Assembly (NCBI GenBank): GCA_947577075.1
Contig: CANPTW010000007.1
Coordinates: 1-64,000, forward strand
Reading direction: 5' to 3'
DNA length: 64,000 nucleotides
Origin: an uncultured Oscillibacter sp.
GTDB lineage: Bacteria; Bacillota; Clostridia; Oscillospirales; Oscillospiraceae
Positions 40,086 through 49,763 of this stretch are shown here, one piece after another; position 1 is the stretch's first letter; every line of letters begins with the position of its first letter. The translations under genes were made by a program, and so were the position numbers. A model generated the notes under the pieces. The model was given only the letters and a program-made list of their open reading frames with translations, was not told where the DNA came from and searched no databases.

Positions 40086-41318
40086 ATGGAACAGCACATT
40101 TTCGGCGTCACGGAGGTCAACCGGCTGGTGAAGCTCCTGCTGGACGGAGAGCCCATGCTCCAGGACGTGTACGTCCGGGGGGAGCTCTCCAATTATAAAA
40201 TGTATCCCTCCGGGCACCACTACTTCACCTTAAAGGACCCCGAGGGGGCCCTGCGCTGCGTCATGTTCCGGGGACAGGCCTCCCGTCTCCGGTTCCGCCC
40301 GGAAAACGGCATGAAGGTCATCGCCCAGGGGCGGATCACCGTCTTCCCCCGGGACGGGGCCTATCAGCTCTACTGCAATGCCCTGACCCCCGAGGGGGCG
40401 GGGGACCTGGCGGTGGCCTTTGAGCAGCTGAAGGCCAGGCTTTACGCCGAGGGGCTCTTTGACCCCGCCCATAAGAAGCCCCTGCCGCCCTATCCGGAGC
40501 GGATCGCCGTGGTCACCTCCTCCGCCGGGGCGGCGGTCCACGACATGATCCGCATCCTGCGGCGGCGGTATCCCCTGGCAAAGGTGGTTCTTCTGCCCGT
40601 TCGGGTGCAGGGACCCGAGGCTCCGCCGGAGATTGCCGGGGCCATCCGCTATGCCAACCGCTGGCGGGTGGGGGACGTGATCATCACCGGCCGGGGGGGC
40701 GGGTCCATGGAGGACCTCTGGGCCTTTAACGACGAGCGGGTGGCCAGGGCCATTTATGACTCGGAGCTGCCCGTTATTTCCGCCGTGGGCCACGAGCCGG
40801 ATGTGACGATTTCCGATTTTGTGGCGGACGCCCGGGCCTCCACCCCCTCCAACGCGGCGGAGCTTGCCGTGCCGGACCGGGAGGCCCTCCGCCAGTGGCT
40901 GGGCGGAGCCGCCGGGCGCATGGAGCGGAGTGAGTCCGCCCGGCTGGCGGCCCTCCGGCAGCGGCTGGACTCTCTTGCGGAGAAGCGGGTCCTGAAGGAC
41001 CGGCTGGCCTGTGTGCAGGATAAGCGGATGGAGCTGGTCCACGTCCAGCAGCGGCTGGGGGACCTGTCCGCCGCCCTGGTGGCCGGGAAGGCCCGGCGGC
41101 TCTCGGTGCTGGGGGCGGCGCTGGACGCGATGAGTCCCCTGAAGGTTCTGGGCCGGGGCTATGCCATGGCCCGGGGGCCGTCGGGGAATATTTTGCGCTC
41201 CTGGAAAGATGTGCGAACCGGGGAACGGGCCGCCGTGACGCTGGGGGAGGGAGGCTTCCTCTGTACGGTGGAGGAGCCTTATAAGGAGGAAAAGCAGATA
41301 TGGCCGCAAAAAAAATGA
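40086..41318 (+). CDS. xseA: Exodeoxyribonuclease VII large subunit
   Basis: 410 residues. An N-terminal OB-fold (VTEVNRLVKLLLDGEPMLQD, VRGELSNYK, GHHYFTLKD) is followed by the catalytic domain (RIAVVTSSAGAAVHDMIRIL, DVIITGRGGGSMEDLWAFND, ISAVGHEPDVTISDFVADAR, ASTPSNAAELAVPD) and a C-terminal coiled coil. With XseB it degrades single-stranded DNA. It overlaps xseB by 19 nt. Confidence 0.95.
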   Translation: MEQHIFGVTEVNRLVKLLLDGEPMLQDVYVRGELSNYKMYPSGHHYFTLKDPEGALRCVMFRGQASRLRFRPENGMKVIAQGRITVFPRDGAYQLYCNALTPEGAGDLAVAFEQLKARLYAEGLFDPAHKKPLPPYPERIAVVTSSAGAAVHDMIRILRRRYPLAKVVLLPVRVQGPEAPPEIAGAIRYANRWRVGDVIITGRGGGSMEDLWAFNDERVARAIYDSELPVISAVGHEPDVTISDFVADARASTPSNAAELAVPDREALRQWLGGAAGRMERSESARLAALRQRLDSLAEKRVLKDRLACVQDKRMELVHVQQRLGDLSAALVAGKARRLSVLGAALDAMSPLKVLGRGYAMARGPSGNILRSWKDVRTGERAAVTLGEGGFLCTVEEPYKEEKQIWPQKK

Positions 41319-41539
41319 CGTTTGAGCAGCAGATCACCCGGCTGGAGGAGATTGTCTCCGTCCTGGAGCAGGGGGATGTTCCGCTGGCGGACTCCCTGTC
41401 CCTCTTTGAGGAGGGGACAAAGCTCATCGCCGCCTGCACCAAGCAGCTGGACCAGGCGGAACAGCAGGTGGTAAAGCTGATGAAGGGCCCCGACGGCGCG
41501 CCGGTGGAGCAGCCCTTTGCGAGTACGGAGGAGGAATGA
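41300..41539 (+). CDS. xseB: Exodeoxyribonuclease VII small subunit
   Basis: 79 residues: FEQQITRLEEIVSVLEQGDV and LADSLSLFEEGTKLIAACTK are diagnostic. AAGGAGG lies 9 nt before ATG 41300, inside xseA. Several copies bind the XseA coiled coil. Confidence 0.95.
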   Translation: MAAKKMTFEQQITRLEEIVSVLEQGDVPLADSLSLFEEGTKLIAACTKQLDQAEQQVVKLMKGPDGAPVEQPFASTEEE

Positions 41540-41542
41540 GCC

Positions 41543-42439
41543 ATGGAGTTCCAACAGCAGCTGGAAGCGGCCCGGAACCTGGTGGAGGGCCGCCTGGCGG
41601 AATTTTTCCCGGGCGGCGGCCTGGAGGAGGCCATGCGGTACAGCCTCCTGGCCGGTGGCAAGCGGGTCCGGCCCATTCTGACCATGAAATTCTGCGAGGC
41701 AGCGGGGGGAACCATGGCGGAGGCCCTGGATTTTGGCTGTGGAGTGGAAATGCTTCACACCTATTCTCTCATCCACGACGACCTGCCCTGTATGGACAAC
41801 GACGACCTGCGCCGGGGGATGCTCACCAGCCATAAGAAATTCGGCGAGTGCGTGGCCACCCTGGCGGGGGACGCCCTCCAGGCGGCGGCGTTCCGGACGG
41901 TGCTGTCCGCCGAGGGCCCGTGGCGGCACGGCGGAAAAATCGCCGTGGCCCTGGCGGCGAAGATTCTGGCGGAGGCCGCCGGGGAAACCGGCATGTGCGG
42001 CGGGCAGTACTGGGATACCGTCGGCAATGGGCACAGCCGCACCGTCGAGAGCCTGACGGAGATCAACGACCGGAAGACCGGGGCCCTCCTCCGGGCCGCC
42101 TGCATGATGGGCGTGGCGGCCTCCATGGGCCGCCGGGAGGTGGACGGCGCGTGTATGGACGCCGCCCGGGAGTACGCGGCGAATCTGGGCCTTGCCTTCC
42201 AGATCCGGGACGACATTCTGGACGCCGTTTCCACAAGGGAGGAACTGGGAAAACCCATCGGCTCCGACGCGGCGAACCGGAAGGCCACTTATGTAACCCT
42301 CCTGGGCGTGGACGCCTGTGAGGAGCGGGTGCTGGCGTACACCGCCCTTGCCAAGAAGGCCCTGAACGGCTGCGCCTGGGCCGGGGACACGGCGTTTCTG
42401 AGGGACCTGGCGGACAGCCTGGCAGTCCGGAGAAACTGA
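41543..42439 (+). CDS. ispA: Farnesyl/geranyl diphosphate synthase
   Basis: 298 residues. A short-chain prenyl transferase: first Asp-rich motif in YSLIHDDLPCMDNDDLRRG, second in FQIRDDILDAV, plus GGKRVRPIL and the RK pair in NRKATYVTLLG. It condenses IPP with DMAPP/GPP, using the product of the IspD-IspF-IspH steps encoded at 46-51.6 kb. It follows xseB by 3 nt. Confidence 0.94.
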   Translation: MEFQQQLEAARNLVEGRLAEFFPGGGLEEAMRYSLLAGGKRVRPILTMKFCEAAGGTMAEALDFGCGVEMLHTYSLIHDDLPCMDNDDLRRGMLTSHKKFGECVATLAGDALQAAAFRTVLSAEGPWRHGGKIAVALAAKILAEAAGETGMCGGQYWDTVGNGHSRTVESLTEINDRKTGALLRAACMMGVAASMGRREVDGACMDAAREYAANLGLAFQIRDDILDAVSTREELGKPIGSDAANRKATYVTLLGVDACEERVLAYTALAKKALNGCAWAGDTAFLRDLADSLAVRRN

Positions 42440-42491
42440 TTTTATTGAGGGAAATCATTCCTGGAAAATGGGATTCCGGGGGGAGAAAACT

Positions 42492-43358
42492 GTGGCAAAG
42501 AATATTTTGCATTCCCTGGAACAGGGGATGGGCGGCTTTTCCAAGGGGCAGAAGCGCATTGCGGCCTACATTCTGGAGAACTATGACAAGGCCGCCTTTA
42601 TGACCGCCAGCCGTTTGGGGAAGCTGGTGGGCGTCAGCGAATCCACGGTGGTCCGCTTCGCCTCCGAGCTGGGTTACGACGGCTACCCCGGCATGCAGCG
42701 GGTCCTGCAGGATATGATCCGGAGCCGCCTGACCTCCACCCAGCGCATCCAGGCGGCGGGGGACCTGTTTTCCGGCCAGGATGTGCTGCCGGCGGTGATC
42801 CAGTCCGACATAGACAAGCTGCGCCAGATGATCGGCCAGGCCAGCCGGAGCGAGTTTGACCGGGTGGTGGACAAGATCAGAACCGGGCGCCACATTTATA
42901 TACTGGGGGTCCGGTCCTCCTCCTTTGTGGCGGGTTATCTGCACTTTTATATGCACCTTCTCTCGGAAAACGTGACCCTGATCCAGTCCAACGCGGCGGG
43001 GGAGATGTTCGAACAGATGCTCCGCATGGGACAGGGGGACGTATTGATTGCCATCAGTTTTCCCCGGTATTCCAAGGTCACCATCAATACCGTGAAATTT
43101 GCCCGGGACCGGGGGGCGGAGATCATCGCCATCACGGACAACGAGCTCTCCCCGATCTATGAGCTCTCGGACGCGGCGCTGCTGGCCCCCTGCGAGATGA
43201 TTTCCTTTGTGGATTCCATGGTGGCGCCGCTGTCCTTGATCAACGCCCTTTTGGTGGCCCTGTCCAACCGGGCGGGAACCGACGTTTCCAGCACCTTTGC
43301 GGAGCTGGAGGATATTTGGAACGCTTACGGCGTGTTTGGAAAGATGGACGATGAGTAA
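42492..43358 (+). CDS. MurR/RpiR-family transcriptional regulator
   Basis: 288 residues. An N-terminal HTH_6 domain (GFSKGQKRIAAYILENYDKA, GKLVGVSESTVVRFASELGY) is joined to a C-terminal SIS sugar-phosphate-binding domain (IYILGVRSSSFVAGYLHFYM, GQGDVLIAISFPRYSKVTIN, ITDNELSPI). The sugar ligand and targets are not evident from neighbours. GTG 42492 with GGGGGAG upstream is preferred over ATG 42468. It overlaps the next gene by 8 nt. Confidence 0.88.
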   Translation: MAKNILHSLEQGMGGFSKGQKRIAAYILENYDKAAFMTASRLGKLVGVSESTVVRFASELGYDGYPGMQRVLQDMIRSRLTSTQRIQAAGDLFSGQDVLPAVIQSDIDKLRQMIGQASRSEFDRVVDKIRTGRHIYILGVRSSSFVAGYLHFYMHLLSENVTLIQSNAAGEMFEQMLRMGQGDVLIAISFPRYSKVTINTVKFARDRGAEIIAITDNELSPIYELSDAALLAPCEMISFVDSMVAPLSLINALLVALSNRAGTDVSSTFAELEDIWNAYGVFGKMDDE

Positions 43359-44580
43359 ACACATTGTGGTAATCGGCGGCGGCGCCGCCGGGATGATGGC
43401 CGCCGTTTCCGCGGCGGAACGGGGGGCCTCCGTCACGCTGCTGGAACCCAACGAGCGGCTGGGGAAAAAGCTGAACATCACAGGCAAGGGCCGCTGCAAC
43501 CTGACCAACAACACCGGGCTGGAGGAGCTGCTGGCCAACATTCCGCGTAACGGAAAATTCCTTTACAGCGCCTTGTCTCGCTTTAATGCCCAGGATGCAA
43601 TGGCGTTTTTTGAGGCCCTGGGCGTCCCCTTGAAGACGGAGCGGGGGAACCGGGTGTTTCCCGTGTCGGACAGCGCCTTTGATATCAGCGCGGCCTTGGA
43701 ACGGCGGCTGAGAAAGCTGCGGGTGTCCGTTGTCCGGGACCGGGCCGTATCCCTGGAGATCGCGGACGGCCGGATCCGGGGCGCTGTGGGGGAGCAGGGG
43801 CGCTATCCCGCCGGCGGGGTGGTCCTGGCCACCGGGGGAGTCTCCTATCCCGCCACCGGCTCTACCGGAGAGGGGCACCGCATGGCGGCGGAGGCCGGGC
43901 ACACGGTGACGCCGCTGCGGGGCTCCCTGGTGCCCCTGCGGGACTTTGGCGTGGGCCGGGAGCTGCAGGGCCTGAGCCTGCGGAATGTGGGCCTGACGGT
44001 GTTTGAGGACAGCAGAAAAATCTATGGGGATTTTGGGGAGCTGGTGTTCACACACTTCGGCGTCAGCGGGCCGCTGATACTCTCCGCCTCCGCCCATATG
44101 CGGCGCTTCGGGGAGCGGGCCTATCATTTGGAAATTGATTTGAAGCCCGGGCTGGAGGACCGGACCCTGGACCGGAGGCTTCTGTCCGACTTTGAGAAAT
44201 ACAGCAATCACGATTTCTGCAACGCCCTGGACGATTTGCTGCCCAAAAAGCTGATTCCGATAATGGTCCGTGCCTCCGGCATCGATCCCCGCCGGAAGGT
44301 GCACGATCTCACAAAAGAGCAGCGCCGGGGGCTTCTCCAGGTGCTGAAGCATTTTCCCGTGGTGATTGCCGGACCCTGCCCGGTGACGGACGCCATCGTC
44401 ACGTCCGGCGGCGTTCAGGTCAAAGAGGTTCGCCCGGATTCCATGGAGTCCAAGCTTGTAAAGGGGCTGTTTTTTGCGGGGGAGCTTCTGGATGTGGACG
44501 CTTATACGGGGGGGTTCAATCTGCAGATTGCCTGGTCCACGGGGCGGGCCGCCGGCATAGCCGCAGCGTCGGCCGACTAG
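43351..44580 (+). CDS. BaiN/HI0933-type FAD-dependent oxidoreductase
   Basis: 409 residues. The N-terminal FAD motif IVVIGGGAAGMMAAVSAAER is followed by LGKKLNITGKGRCNLTN, VLATGGVSYPATGSTGEGHR, FTHFGVSGPLIL and the C-terminal GLFFAGELLDVDAYTGGFNL. This family includes BaiN-like flavoproteins; the substrate here is unknown. The TAG stop shares its last G with the first base of a fold-back element, so the native C-terminus may have been altered by the insertion. Confidence 0.9.
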   Translation: MSKHIVVIGGGAAGMMAAVSAAERGASVTLLEPNERLGKKLNITGKGRCNLTNNTGLEELLANIPRNGKFLYSALSRFNAQDAMAFFEALGVPLKTERGNRVFPVSDSAFDISAALERRLRKLRVSVVRDRAVSLEIADGRIRGAVGEQGRYPAGGVVLATGGVSYPATGSTGEGHRMAAEAGHTVTPLRGSLVPLRDFGVGRELQGLSLRNVGLTVFEDSRKIYGDFGELVFTHFGVSGPLILSASAHMRRFGERAYHLEIDLKPGLEDRTLDRRLLSDFEKYSNHDFCNALDDLLPKKLIPIMVRASGIDPRRKVHDLTKEQRRGLLQVLKHFPVVIAGPCPVTDAIVTSGGVQVKEVRPDSMESKLVKGLFFAGELLDVDAYTGGFNLQIAWSTGRAAGIAAASAD

Positions 44581-44711
44581 GGCCTGTTCCCATAAGCCCA
44601 AACGCACGTGTTTCCGGGAAATGTTGCCGCCTGCGGCGTTAAAAATTTTTGCCTTGCATCCGGCAAAAATTTCCTCGGAAATCCGCACATTTGGTTTAGG
44701 TGAACAGACCC
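44580..44711. repeat. Fold-back (MITE-like) element, 132 bp
   Basis: GGGCCTGTTC at 44580-44589 faces GAACAGACCC at 44702-44711, and pairing continues imperfectly inwards through AAACGCAC / TTTGG and TTTCCGGGAAAT / ATTTCCTCGGAAA to an AT-rich centre (AAAAATTTTT, GCAAAAATTT). It is non-coding and fills the gap between the flavoprotein gene and cmk. The A/T-centred core with CCGGC resembles that of the 164-bp element at 16888. Confidence 0.7.
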
Positions 44712-44762
44712 TGGGAAGCTGCGGATACAGGTTTTTGGGAAAAGAAAGTCGGGAGGTTTTTT

Positions 44763-45440
44763 ATGAGCACCATTCGCGTCGCCATCGACGGCCCTTCCGG
44801 CGCGGGAAAAAGCACCCTGGCCCGCGCCGCCGCCGCCGGATTGGGTTTTTTATATGTGGATACCGGCGCTATTTACCGGACCGTGGGCCTCTATGCCTGC
44901 GAAAGCGGCATCGACCCGGGCGCCGAGGCGGCGCTGTCGGCGGCGCTGCCGGGACTCCGGGTGGAGCTTCAGTACGATGAGGCCGGACAGCAGCGGATGC
45001 TGCTCAATGGCCGGGACGTCAGCGAGGCGATCCGCCGGCCCGAGATTTCCCGCTGCGCTTCCGTGGTGTCCGCCCTGCCCGCCGTCCGGGGGTATTTGCT
45101 GGAAACCCAGCGGGAGCTGGCCCGGAAGAACAGCGTCGTTATGGACGGCCGGGACATCGGAACGGTGGTTCTGCCGGACGCGGAGGTCAAGGTTTTTCTG
45201 ACCGCCTCTGCGGAGGTCCGGGCTCGGCGGCGCTGCCGGGAGCTGGAGGAGCGGGGAACGCCCCAGCCCTTTGAAGAGGTGCTCCGGGACATCGAGGCCC
45301 GGGACTGGAAAGACACGCACCGCGCCGCCGCGCCCCTGCGGCAGGCCCGGGACGCCGTGCTGCTGGACACCTCGACGATGAGTTTTTCGGAGAGCCGGCA
45401 GGCCCTGCTGCGCATTATCCAGGAAAGGATGGGAGCATGA
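44763..45440 (+). CDS. cmk: Cytidylate kinase
   Basis: 225 residues. The P-loop GPSGAGKST (10-18) is followed by LYVDTGAIYRTVGLYACESG, VVSALPAVRGYLLETQREL, VMDGRDIGTVVLPDAEVKVF and DWKDTHRAAAPLRQARDA. It phosphorylates CMP/dCMP. GGGAGG precedes ATG 44763. The cmk-plsC-ispH-rpsA order is typical of Clostridia. It overlaps plsC by 4 nt. Confidence 0.95.
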   Translation: MSTIRVAIDGPSGAGKSTLARAAAAGLGFLYVDTGAIYRTVGLYACESGIDPGAEAALSAALPGLRVELQYDEAGQQRMLLNGRDVSEAIRRPEISRCASVVSALPAVRGYLLETQRELARKNSVVMDGRDIGTVVLPDAEVKVFLTASAEVRARRRCRELEERGTPQPFEEVLRDIEARDWKDTHRAAAPLRQARDAVLLDTSTMSFSESRQALLRIIQERMGA

Positions 45441-46078
45441 AACCGTTCAACCGTCTGTTTGTCTTCATTTATTACTTCGTGGGCTTTATTGCCGGCGTCC
45501 TGCATCCCGTCTCCGTGGAGGGCATGGAAAAGCTGCCCCGGAGCGGCGTGCTGCTCTGCCCCAACCACGCCAGCAACTGGGACCCAATTTTGGTGGCGCT
45601 GAAGCTGCCCGTCAATTACCGGCTCCATATCATGGCCAAGGAGGAGCTGTTCCAAAATCCCCTTTTGGGCTGGCTTTTGAAGAAGGTGGGCGCCTTTCCC
45701 GTCAGCCGGGGCAGCAACGACATCAACGCCGTTAAACAGTCCATCCAGGCCCTGAAGGAAGGAGACAACCTGCTGATCTTCCCCGAGGGGACCACGATCC
45801 GCAACGGCGTGGGCTATACGGACGGCCTTCCGGCCCATGCCAAGGCTGGCGTGGCGATGATCGGCGTACGCACGGGGGCTGTGCTGGTGCCCGTCTTCGT
45901 GGACGGGGAGAAGAGGCTCTTCCGCCGGACCCGCATCATCTTCGGCGATCCCTATGAGCCCCATTACACGGGACGCCGGGGCACCTCCGAGGAAATGCAG
46001 AAAATTGCCGACGGCCTTCTGGAGGCCGCCTATGCCCTGGGCGGCCAGGCCGTGGGAGGGAGGCCGCTGTGCAGGTAA
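45437..46078 (+). CDS. plsC: 1-acylglycerol-3-phosphate O-acyltransferase
   Basis: 213 residues. An N-terminal membrane segment precedes the acyltransferase motifs NHASNWDP (His44, Asp49), KKVGAFPVSRG and LIFPEGTTIRNG. It makes phosphatidic acid at the membrane. It overlaps both neighbours (4 nt with cmk, 10 nt with ispH-rpsA). Confidence 0.94.
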   Translation: MKPFNRLFVFIYYFVGFIAGVLHPVSVEGMEKLPRSGVLLCPNHASNWDPILVALKLPVNYRLHIMAKEELFQNPLLGWLLKKVGAFPVSRGSNDINAVKQSIQALKEGDNLLIFPEGTTIRNGVGYTDGLPAHAKAGVAMIGVRTGAVLVPVFVDGEKRLFRRTRIIFGDPYEPHYTGRRGTSEEMQKIADGLLEAAYALGGQAVGGRPLCR

Positions 46079-48030
46079 TTCTCGCGGAGAGCGCCGGATT
46101 CTGCTACGGCGTGCGCCGGGCGGTGGAGCTGGCCCGGAAGACCGCCGGGGAAACCGCCGGATGCTGGATGCTGGGGGATCTGATTCATAATACCCATGTG
46201 GTAGAGGAACTAAAACGTCTTGGGGTGCAAAAGGTAGAAAGCATTAAGGCTTTACAGCGTGGAGACACGGTGGTCATCCGCTCACACGGGGAATTGAAGC
46301 AGGTTTTGGATGCCCTGGAGGCCGGAGGCGTCTGCTGCGTGGACGCCACCTGCCCCAATGTCCGCCGTATCCAGACGCTGGCCGCCCGGGCGGAGGAGGA
46401 GGGCCGGACCCCCGTTATCATTGGCGACGCGTCGCACCCGGAAGTGGCCGGAATTGCCAGCTGGTGCCGCCATCCCCTGGTGTTCCGCGGTCCGGAAGCG
46501 GTGAAAGCGTGGCTGGAGCGGGAGCCGGAGGCCCGGGAAACGCCCCTGACGGTGATGGCGCAGACCACGTGTATTCGTGAACTTTTTGAAACTTCTTGGA
46601 AAATCGTAAAAAAAGAGTGTACAAACGCAAAAAAGTTTGATACAATATGTACCGCTACGCATAAGCGTCAGTCTGAAGCGGCCATACTCGCCGCGAAAGC
46701 GGACGTCATGGTCGTGGTAGGAGACCGTAAAAGCGCCAACACCAAACATTTGACGGAAATTTGCAAGGAGAGCTGCCCCCGTGTCCTTCAGATCGAGAAC
46801 GCGGACGAGCTCCCGCCGGATTTTTTCAGTGGTTGTTCTGTTGCGGGCCTTACGGCCGGTGCTTCCACGCCAGCGGGCATTATTAAGGAGGTATATGCAG
46901 CCATGAGTGAAGAAATCAGAGCGGTCGAGAACAACGAGGAGTCCTTTGAGGAACTGCTGAACCAGTCCTTCAAAACTTTAAATACAGGAGAGAAGGTAAC
47001 CGGCATCGTCACCGCCATCACTCCGACGGAGGTGCAGGTGGATGTGGGCGCCAAGCAGGCCGCTTACATCAAGTTCAGCGAACTGACCGACGATCCCGCC
47101 GCCAAGCCCGAGGACGTGGTGAAGGTGGGCGACGAGATCGAAACCTACATTGTCCGCGTCAACGACGTGGAGGGCTACGCTGAGCTGTCCAAGAAGCGGC
47201 TGGACGCCGTGAAGGTCTGGGAGAACATCGAGCAGGCCGTGGAGGAAAAAACCGTAATGGAAGGCACCGTCACGGAGGAGAATAAGGGCGGCATCGTGGT
47301 GTCCGTCAAGGGCGTCCGGGTGTTCGTTCCCGCCTCCCAGAGCGGCCAGCCCAGAGGAGCCGACCTCTCCGCCATGAAGGGCCAGAAGGTTCAGCTCCGC
47401 ATCACGGAGGTCAACCGCGCCCGCCGCCGGGTGGTGGGCTCCATCCGCTCCGTCTCCGACGAGGCCCGCCGGGCCGCGCAGGAGGAGATCTGGGCCAACA
47501 TCGAGGTGGGCAAGCGCTACACCGGCACCGTGAAATCCATGACCAGCTACGGCGTGTTCGTCGACATCGGCGGCGTGGACGGCATGGTACATATCTCGGA
47601 GCTGAGCTGGAGCCGCATCAAGACTCCCTCCGAGGTGTGCAAGGTGGGGGACACCATGGAAGTCTATGTGATTTCCTTCGACCCCGAGAAGCGGAAGATC
47701 TCCCTGGGCGTCAAGGACCACAACGTGGATCCCTGGCAGGTCTTTATGGACAAGTATCAGGTGGGCGACGTGGCCTCCGTCCGCATTGTCAAGCTGATGA
47801 CCTTCGGCGCCTTTGCCGAGGTGGTTCCCGGTGTGGACGGCCTGATTCACATCTCCCAGATTGCGGACCGCCGCATCGAAAAGCCCGAGGACGTGCTGTC
47901 CGAGGGGCAGATTGTGGACGCCCAGATCACCGCCGTGGACGAGGAGCGGAAGAAGATTTCCCTGTCCATCCGCGCCCTGCTGGCCCCCTCTGTGGAGGAG
48001 CCCGAGGGAGACGAGGCGGAAGAGGAGTAA
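46069..48030 (+). CDS. ispH-rpsA: HMBPP reductase fused to ribosomal protein S1-like protein
   Basis: 653 residues, GTG start. Residues 1-275 are IspH with Fe-S ligands Cys12, Cys95 and Cys194 and the block GLTAGASTPAGIIKEVY; it makes IPP and DMAPP in the MEP pathway. Residues ~290-640 hold four S1 repeats (e.g. GKRYTGTVKSMTSYGVFVDI and VRIVKLMTFGAFAEV) with an acidic tail. This fusion is common in Clostridia. At 46884-46890 an excellent AAGGAGG stands before in-frame ATG 46903 (Met279, exactly at the domain boundary), so S1 may also be made alone. Confidence 0.96.
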   Translation: MQVILAESAGFCYGVRRAVELARKTAGETAGCWMLGDLIHNTHVVEELKRLGVQKVESIKALQRGDTVVIRSHGELKQVLDALEAGGVCCVDATCPNVRRIQTLAARAEEEGRTPVIIGDASHPEVAGIASWCRHPLVFRGPEAVKAWLEREPEARETPLTVMAQTTCIRELFETSWKIVKKECTNAKKFDTICTATHKRQSEAAILAAKADVMVVVGDRKSANTKHLTEICKESCPRVLQIENADELPPDFFSGCSVAGLTAGASTPAGIIKEVYAAMSEEIRAVENNEESFEELLNQSFKTLNTGEKVTGIVTAITPTEVQVDVGAKQAAYIKFSELTDDPAAKPEDVVKVGDEIETYIVRVNDVEGYAELSKKRLDAVKVWENIEQAVEEKTVMEGTVTEENKGGIVVSVKGVRVFVPASQSGQPRGADLSAMKGQKVQLRITEVNRARRRVVGSIRSVSDEARRAAQEEIWANIEVGKRYTGTVKSMTSYGVFVDIGGVDGMVHISELSWSRIKTPSEVCKVGDTMEVYVISFDPEKRKISLGVKDHNVDPWQVFMDKYQVGDVASVRIVKLMTFGAFAEVVPGVDGLIHISQIADRRIEKPEDVLSEGQIVDAQITAVDEERKKISLSIRALLAPSVEEPEGDEAEEE

Positions 48031-48062
48031 GTTTCCGCAAACTGCAAAAACCGCGAAATAGG

Positions 48063-48093
48063 AAAAGGCAGGCCGTTTGGCCTGCCTTTTTTT
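48063..48093 (+). terminator. Rho-independent terminator after ispH-rpsA
   Basis: AAGGCAGGCC, loop GTTT, GGCCTGCCTT, then a run of T. Confidence 0.92.
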
Positions 48094-48125
48094 GAAAAAA
48101 CCTGTTATTTTTTTCACGTTTTCCA

Positions 48126-48154
48126 TTGCAATATTTTGGCAAAGATGTTATACT
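48126..48154 (+). promoter_or_regulatory. Promoter of the CoA-transferase gene
   Basis: TTGCAA (48126-48131), 17 nt, TATACT (48149-48154), with a transcript leader of about 80 nt. Confidence 0.7.
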
Positions 48155-48240
48155 ATTGACCATAGATGTCATACGACAGGAGCTTGCCCTTCGTTTTTGC
48201 GAAGAAACAGAAATTTATCATGAAAGTGGAGGAATCAACT

Positions 48241-49587
48241 ATGAGCTATCAGGAGGAATACCGGCAGAAGCTGACCACCGCGGAGGAGGCGGTCAAGGCC
48301 GTCAACTCCGGCGACTGGGTGGACTATGGCTGGACCGTCTGCTCTCCCAACGCCCTGGATAAGGCCCTGGCGGCCCGGATGGAGGACTTGACGGATGTGA
48401 ACATCCGGGGCGGCATCCTGACCCGCCGGCCCGCCATTTTCGACGTGCCGGACGCCACAAGCCATTTTGCCTGGAATTCCTGGCATATGAGCGGCATTGA
48501 GCGGAAGGCCATCAAAGAGGGCTTTGCGTATTACATCCCCCTGCGCTACTCGGAGCTGCCCGGCTATTACCGGGACTGCATCAAGACCCTGGACGTGGCC
48601 ATGTTCCAGGTCGCCCCCATGGATGAGCACGGCTGGTTCAACTTCGGCCCCGGCGGCTCCCATCTGAAGGCGGTGTGCGAGTGCGCCAAGACCATCATTG
48701 TGGAGGTCAACAAGAATATTCCCGTCTGCCTGGGGGGCTTTGAGAACTGCGTCCATATCGACGACGTGGCCATGATTGTGGAAGGGGAGAATCCGCCCAT
48801 GGAGACTCTGGGCGGCGCCGGGGCGGCCTCCGAGGTGGATATGGCCGTGGCGAACCTGGTGGTTCCGGAGATTGAGGACGGCGCCTGCCTGCAGCTGGGC
48901 ATCGGCTCCATGCCCAGCGCCATCGGCAAGATGATCGCCGAGTCCGATCTGAAGGACCTGGGCGTTCACACCGAGATGTATGTGGACGCCTTTGTGGATA
49001 TGTCCAAGGCGGGCCGCATTACCGGCGCCTGCAAGCCCTTTGACCGGGGCCGGCAGACCTATGCCTTCGCCGCGGGCACGCAGAAGCTCTATGACTTCCT
49101 GAACAACAACCCCGAGTGCATGGCGGCGCCGGTCAGCTACGTCAACGATATTGCCCGGGTGTCCCAGATCGACAAATTCACCTCCATCAACGGCGCGGTA
49201 GACATCGACCTCTATGGCCAGGTTTCCTCCGAGTCCTCCGGCATCAACCACATTTCCGGCGCCGGCGGGCAGCAGGACTTCGTCATGGGCGCGTATCTGG
49301 CCAAGGGCGGCAAGAGCTTCATCTGCTGCTCCTCCTCCTTCATGGACAAAAAGACCGGCCAGCTGAAATCCCGCATCCGGCCCACGCTGGTGGAGGGCTC
49401 CGTGGTCACCGCCACCCGCACGAACCTGCACTGGATTGTGACGGAATACGGCAAGTTCAACGTCAAGGGCAAGTCCACCTGGGAGCGGGCGGAGGGCCTG
49501 ATCGGCCTGGCCCATCCCCAGTTCCGGGAGGAGCTGATTGCCGAGGCGGAAAAAATGCACATCTGGCGGCGCTCGAACAAGCGCTGA
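48241..49587 (+). CDS. Butyryl-CoA:acetate / 4-hydroxybutyrate-type CoA-transferase
   Basis: 448 residues, the size of butyryl-CoA:acetate CoA-transferases. Features: [16 protein letters not shown], the presumed catalytic Glu in [15 protein letters not shown], and [20 protein letters not shown] with [20 protein letters not shown]. With the thiolase it fits terminal butyrate formation; 4-hydroxybutyrate or another acid is possible, as these enzymes cannot be separated by eye. GGAGG precedes ATG 48241; the open frame upstream overlaps the leader. It is monocistronic with its own promoter. Confidence 0.9.
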   Translation: MSYQEEYRQKLTTAEEAVKAVNSGDWVDYGWTVCSPNALDKALAARMEDLTDVNIRGGILTRRPAIFDVPDATSHFAWNSWHMSGIERKAIKEGFAYYIPLRYSELPGYYRDCIKTLDVAMFQVAPMDEHGWFNFGPGGSHLKAVCECAKTIIVEVNKNIPVCLGGFENCVHIDDVAMIVEGENPPMETLGGAGAASEVDMAVANLVVPEIEDGACLQLGIGSMPSAIGKMIAESDLKDLGVHTEMYVDAFVDMSKAGRITGACKPFDRGRQTYAFAAGTQKLYDFLNNNPECMAAPVSYVNDIARVSQIDKFTSINGAVDIDLYGQVSSESSGINHISGAGGQQDFVMGAYLAKGGKSFICCSSSFMDKKTGQLKSRIRPTLVEGSVVTATRTNLHWIVTEYGKFNVKGKSTWERAEGLIGLAHPQFREELIAEAEKMHIWRRSNKR

Positions 49588-49763
49588 GCCGCCGCTCTTT
49601 GCGGGGCCTCTGCCGTGTGGTGTTTGTCTCATCGAGTGGGTGCTTCGTTTAATCAGCAGTTTTGATCAGTCTTGGCATGGAATCTTCAAGTCAGCATGGA
49701 ATCCGTATTGAAAAGAGGCAGACAGCATATGCGGCAGAGGCCGCGACAGAGAAAGGGGTGTCC

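Noticed and set aside
46600..46660. Internal promoter in ispH (GATACAATATG in an AT-rich patch)
   Set aside because: No -35 at proper spacing; the patch is better seen as codon choice in a low-GC segment.
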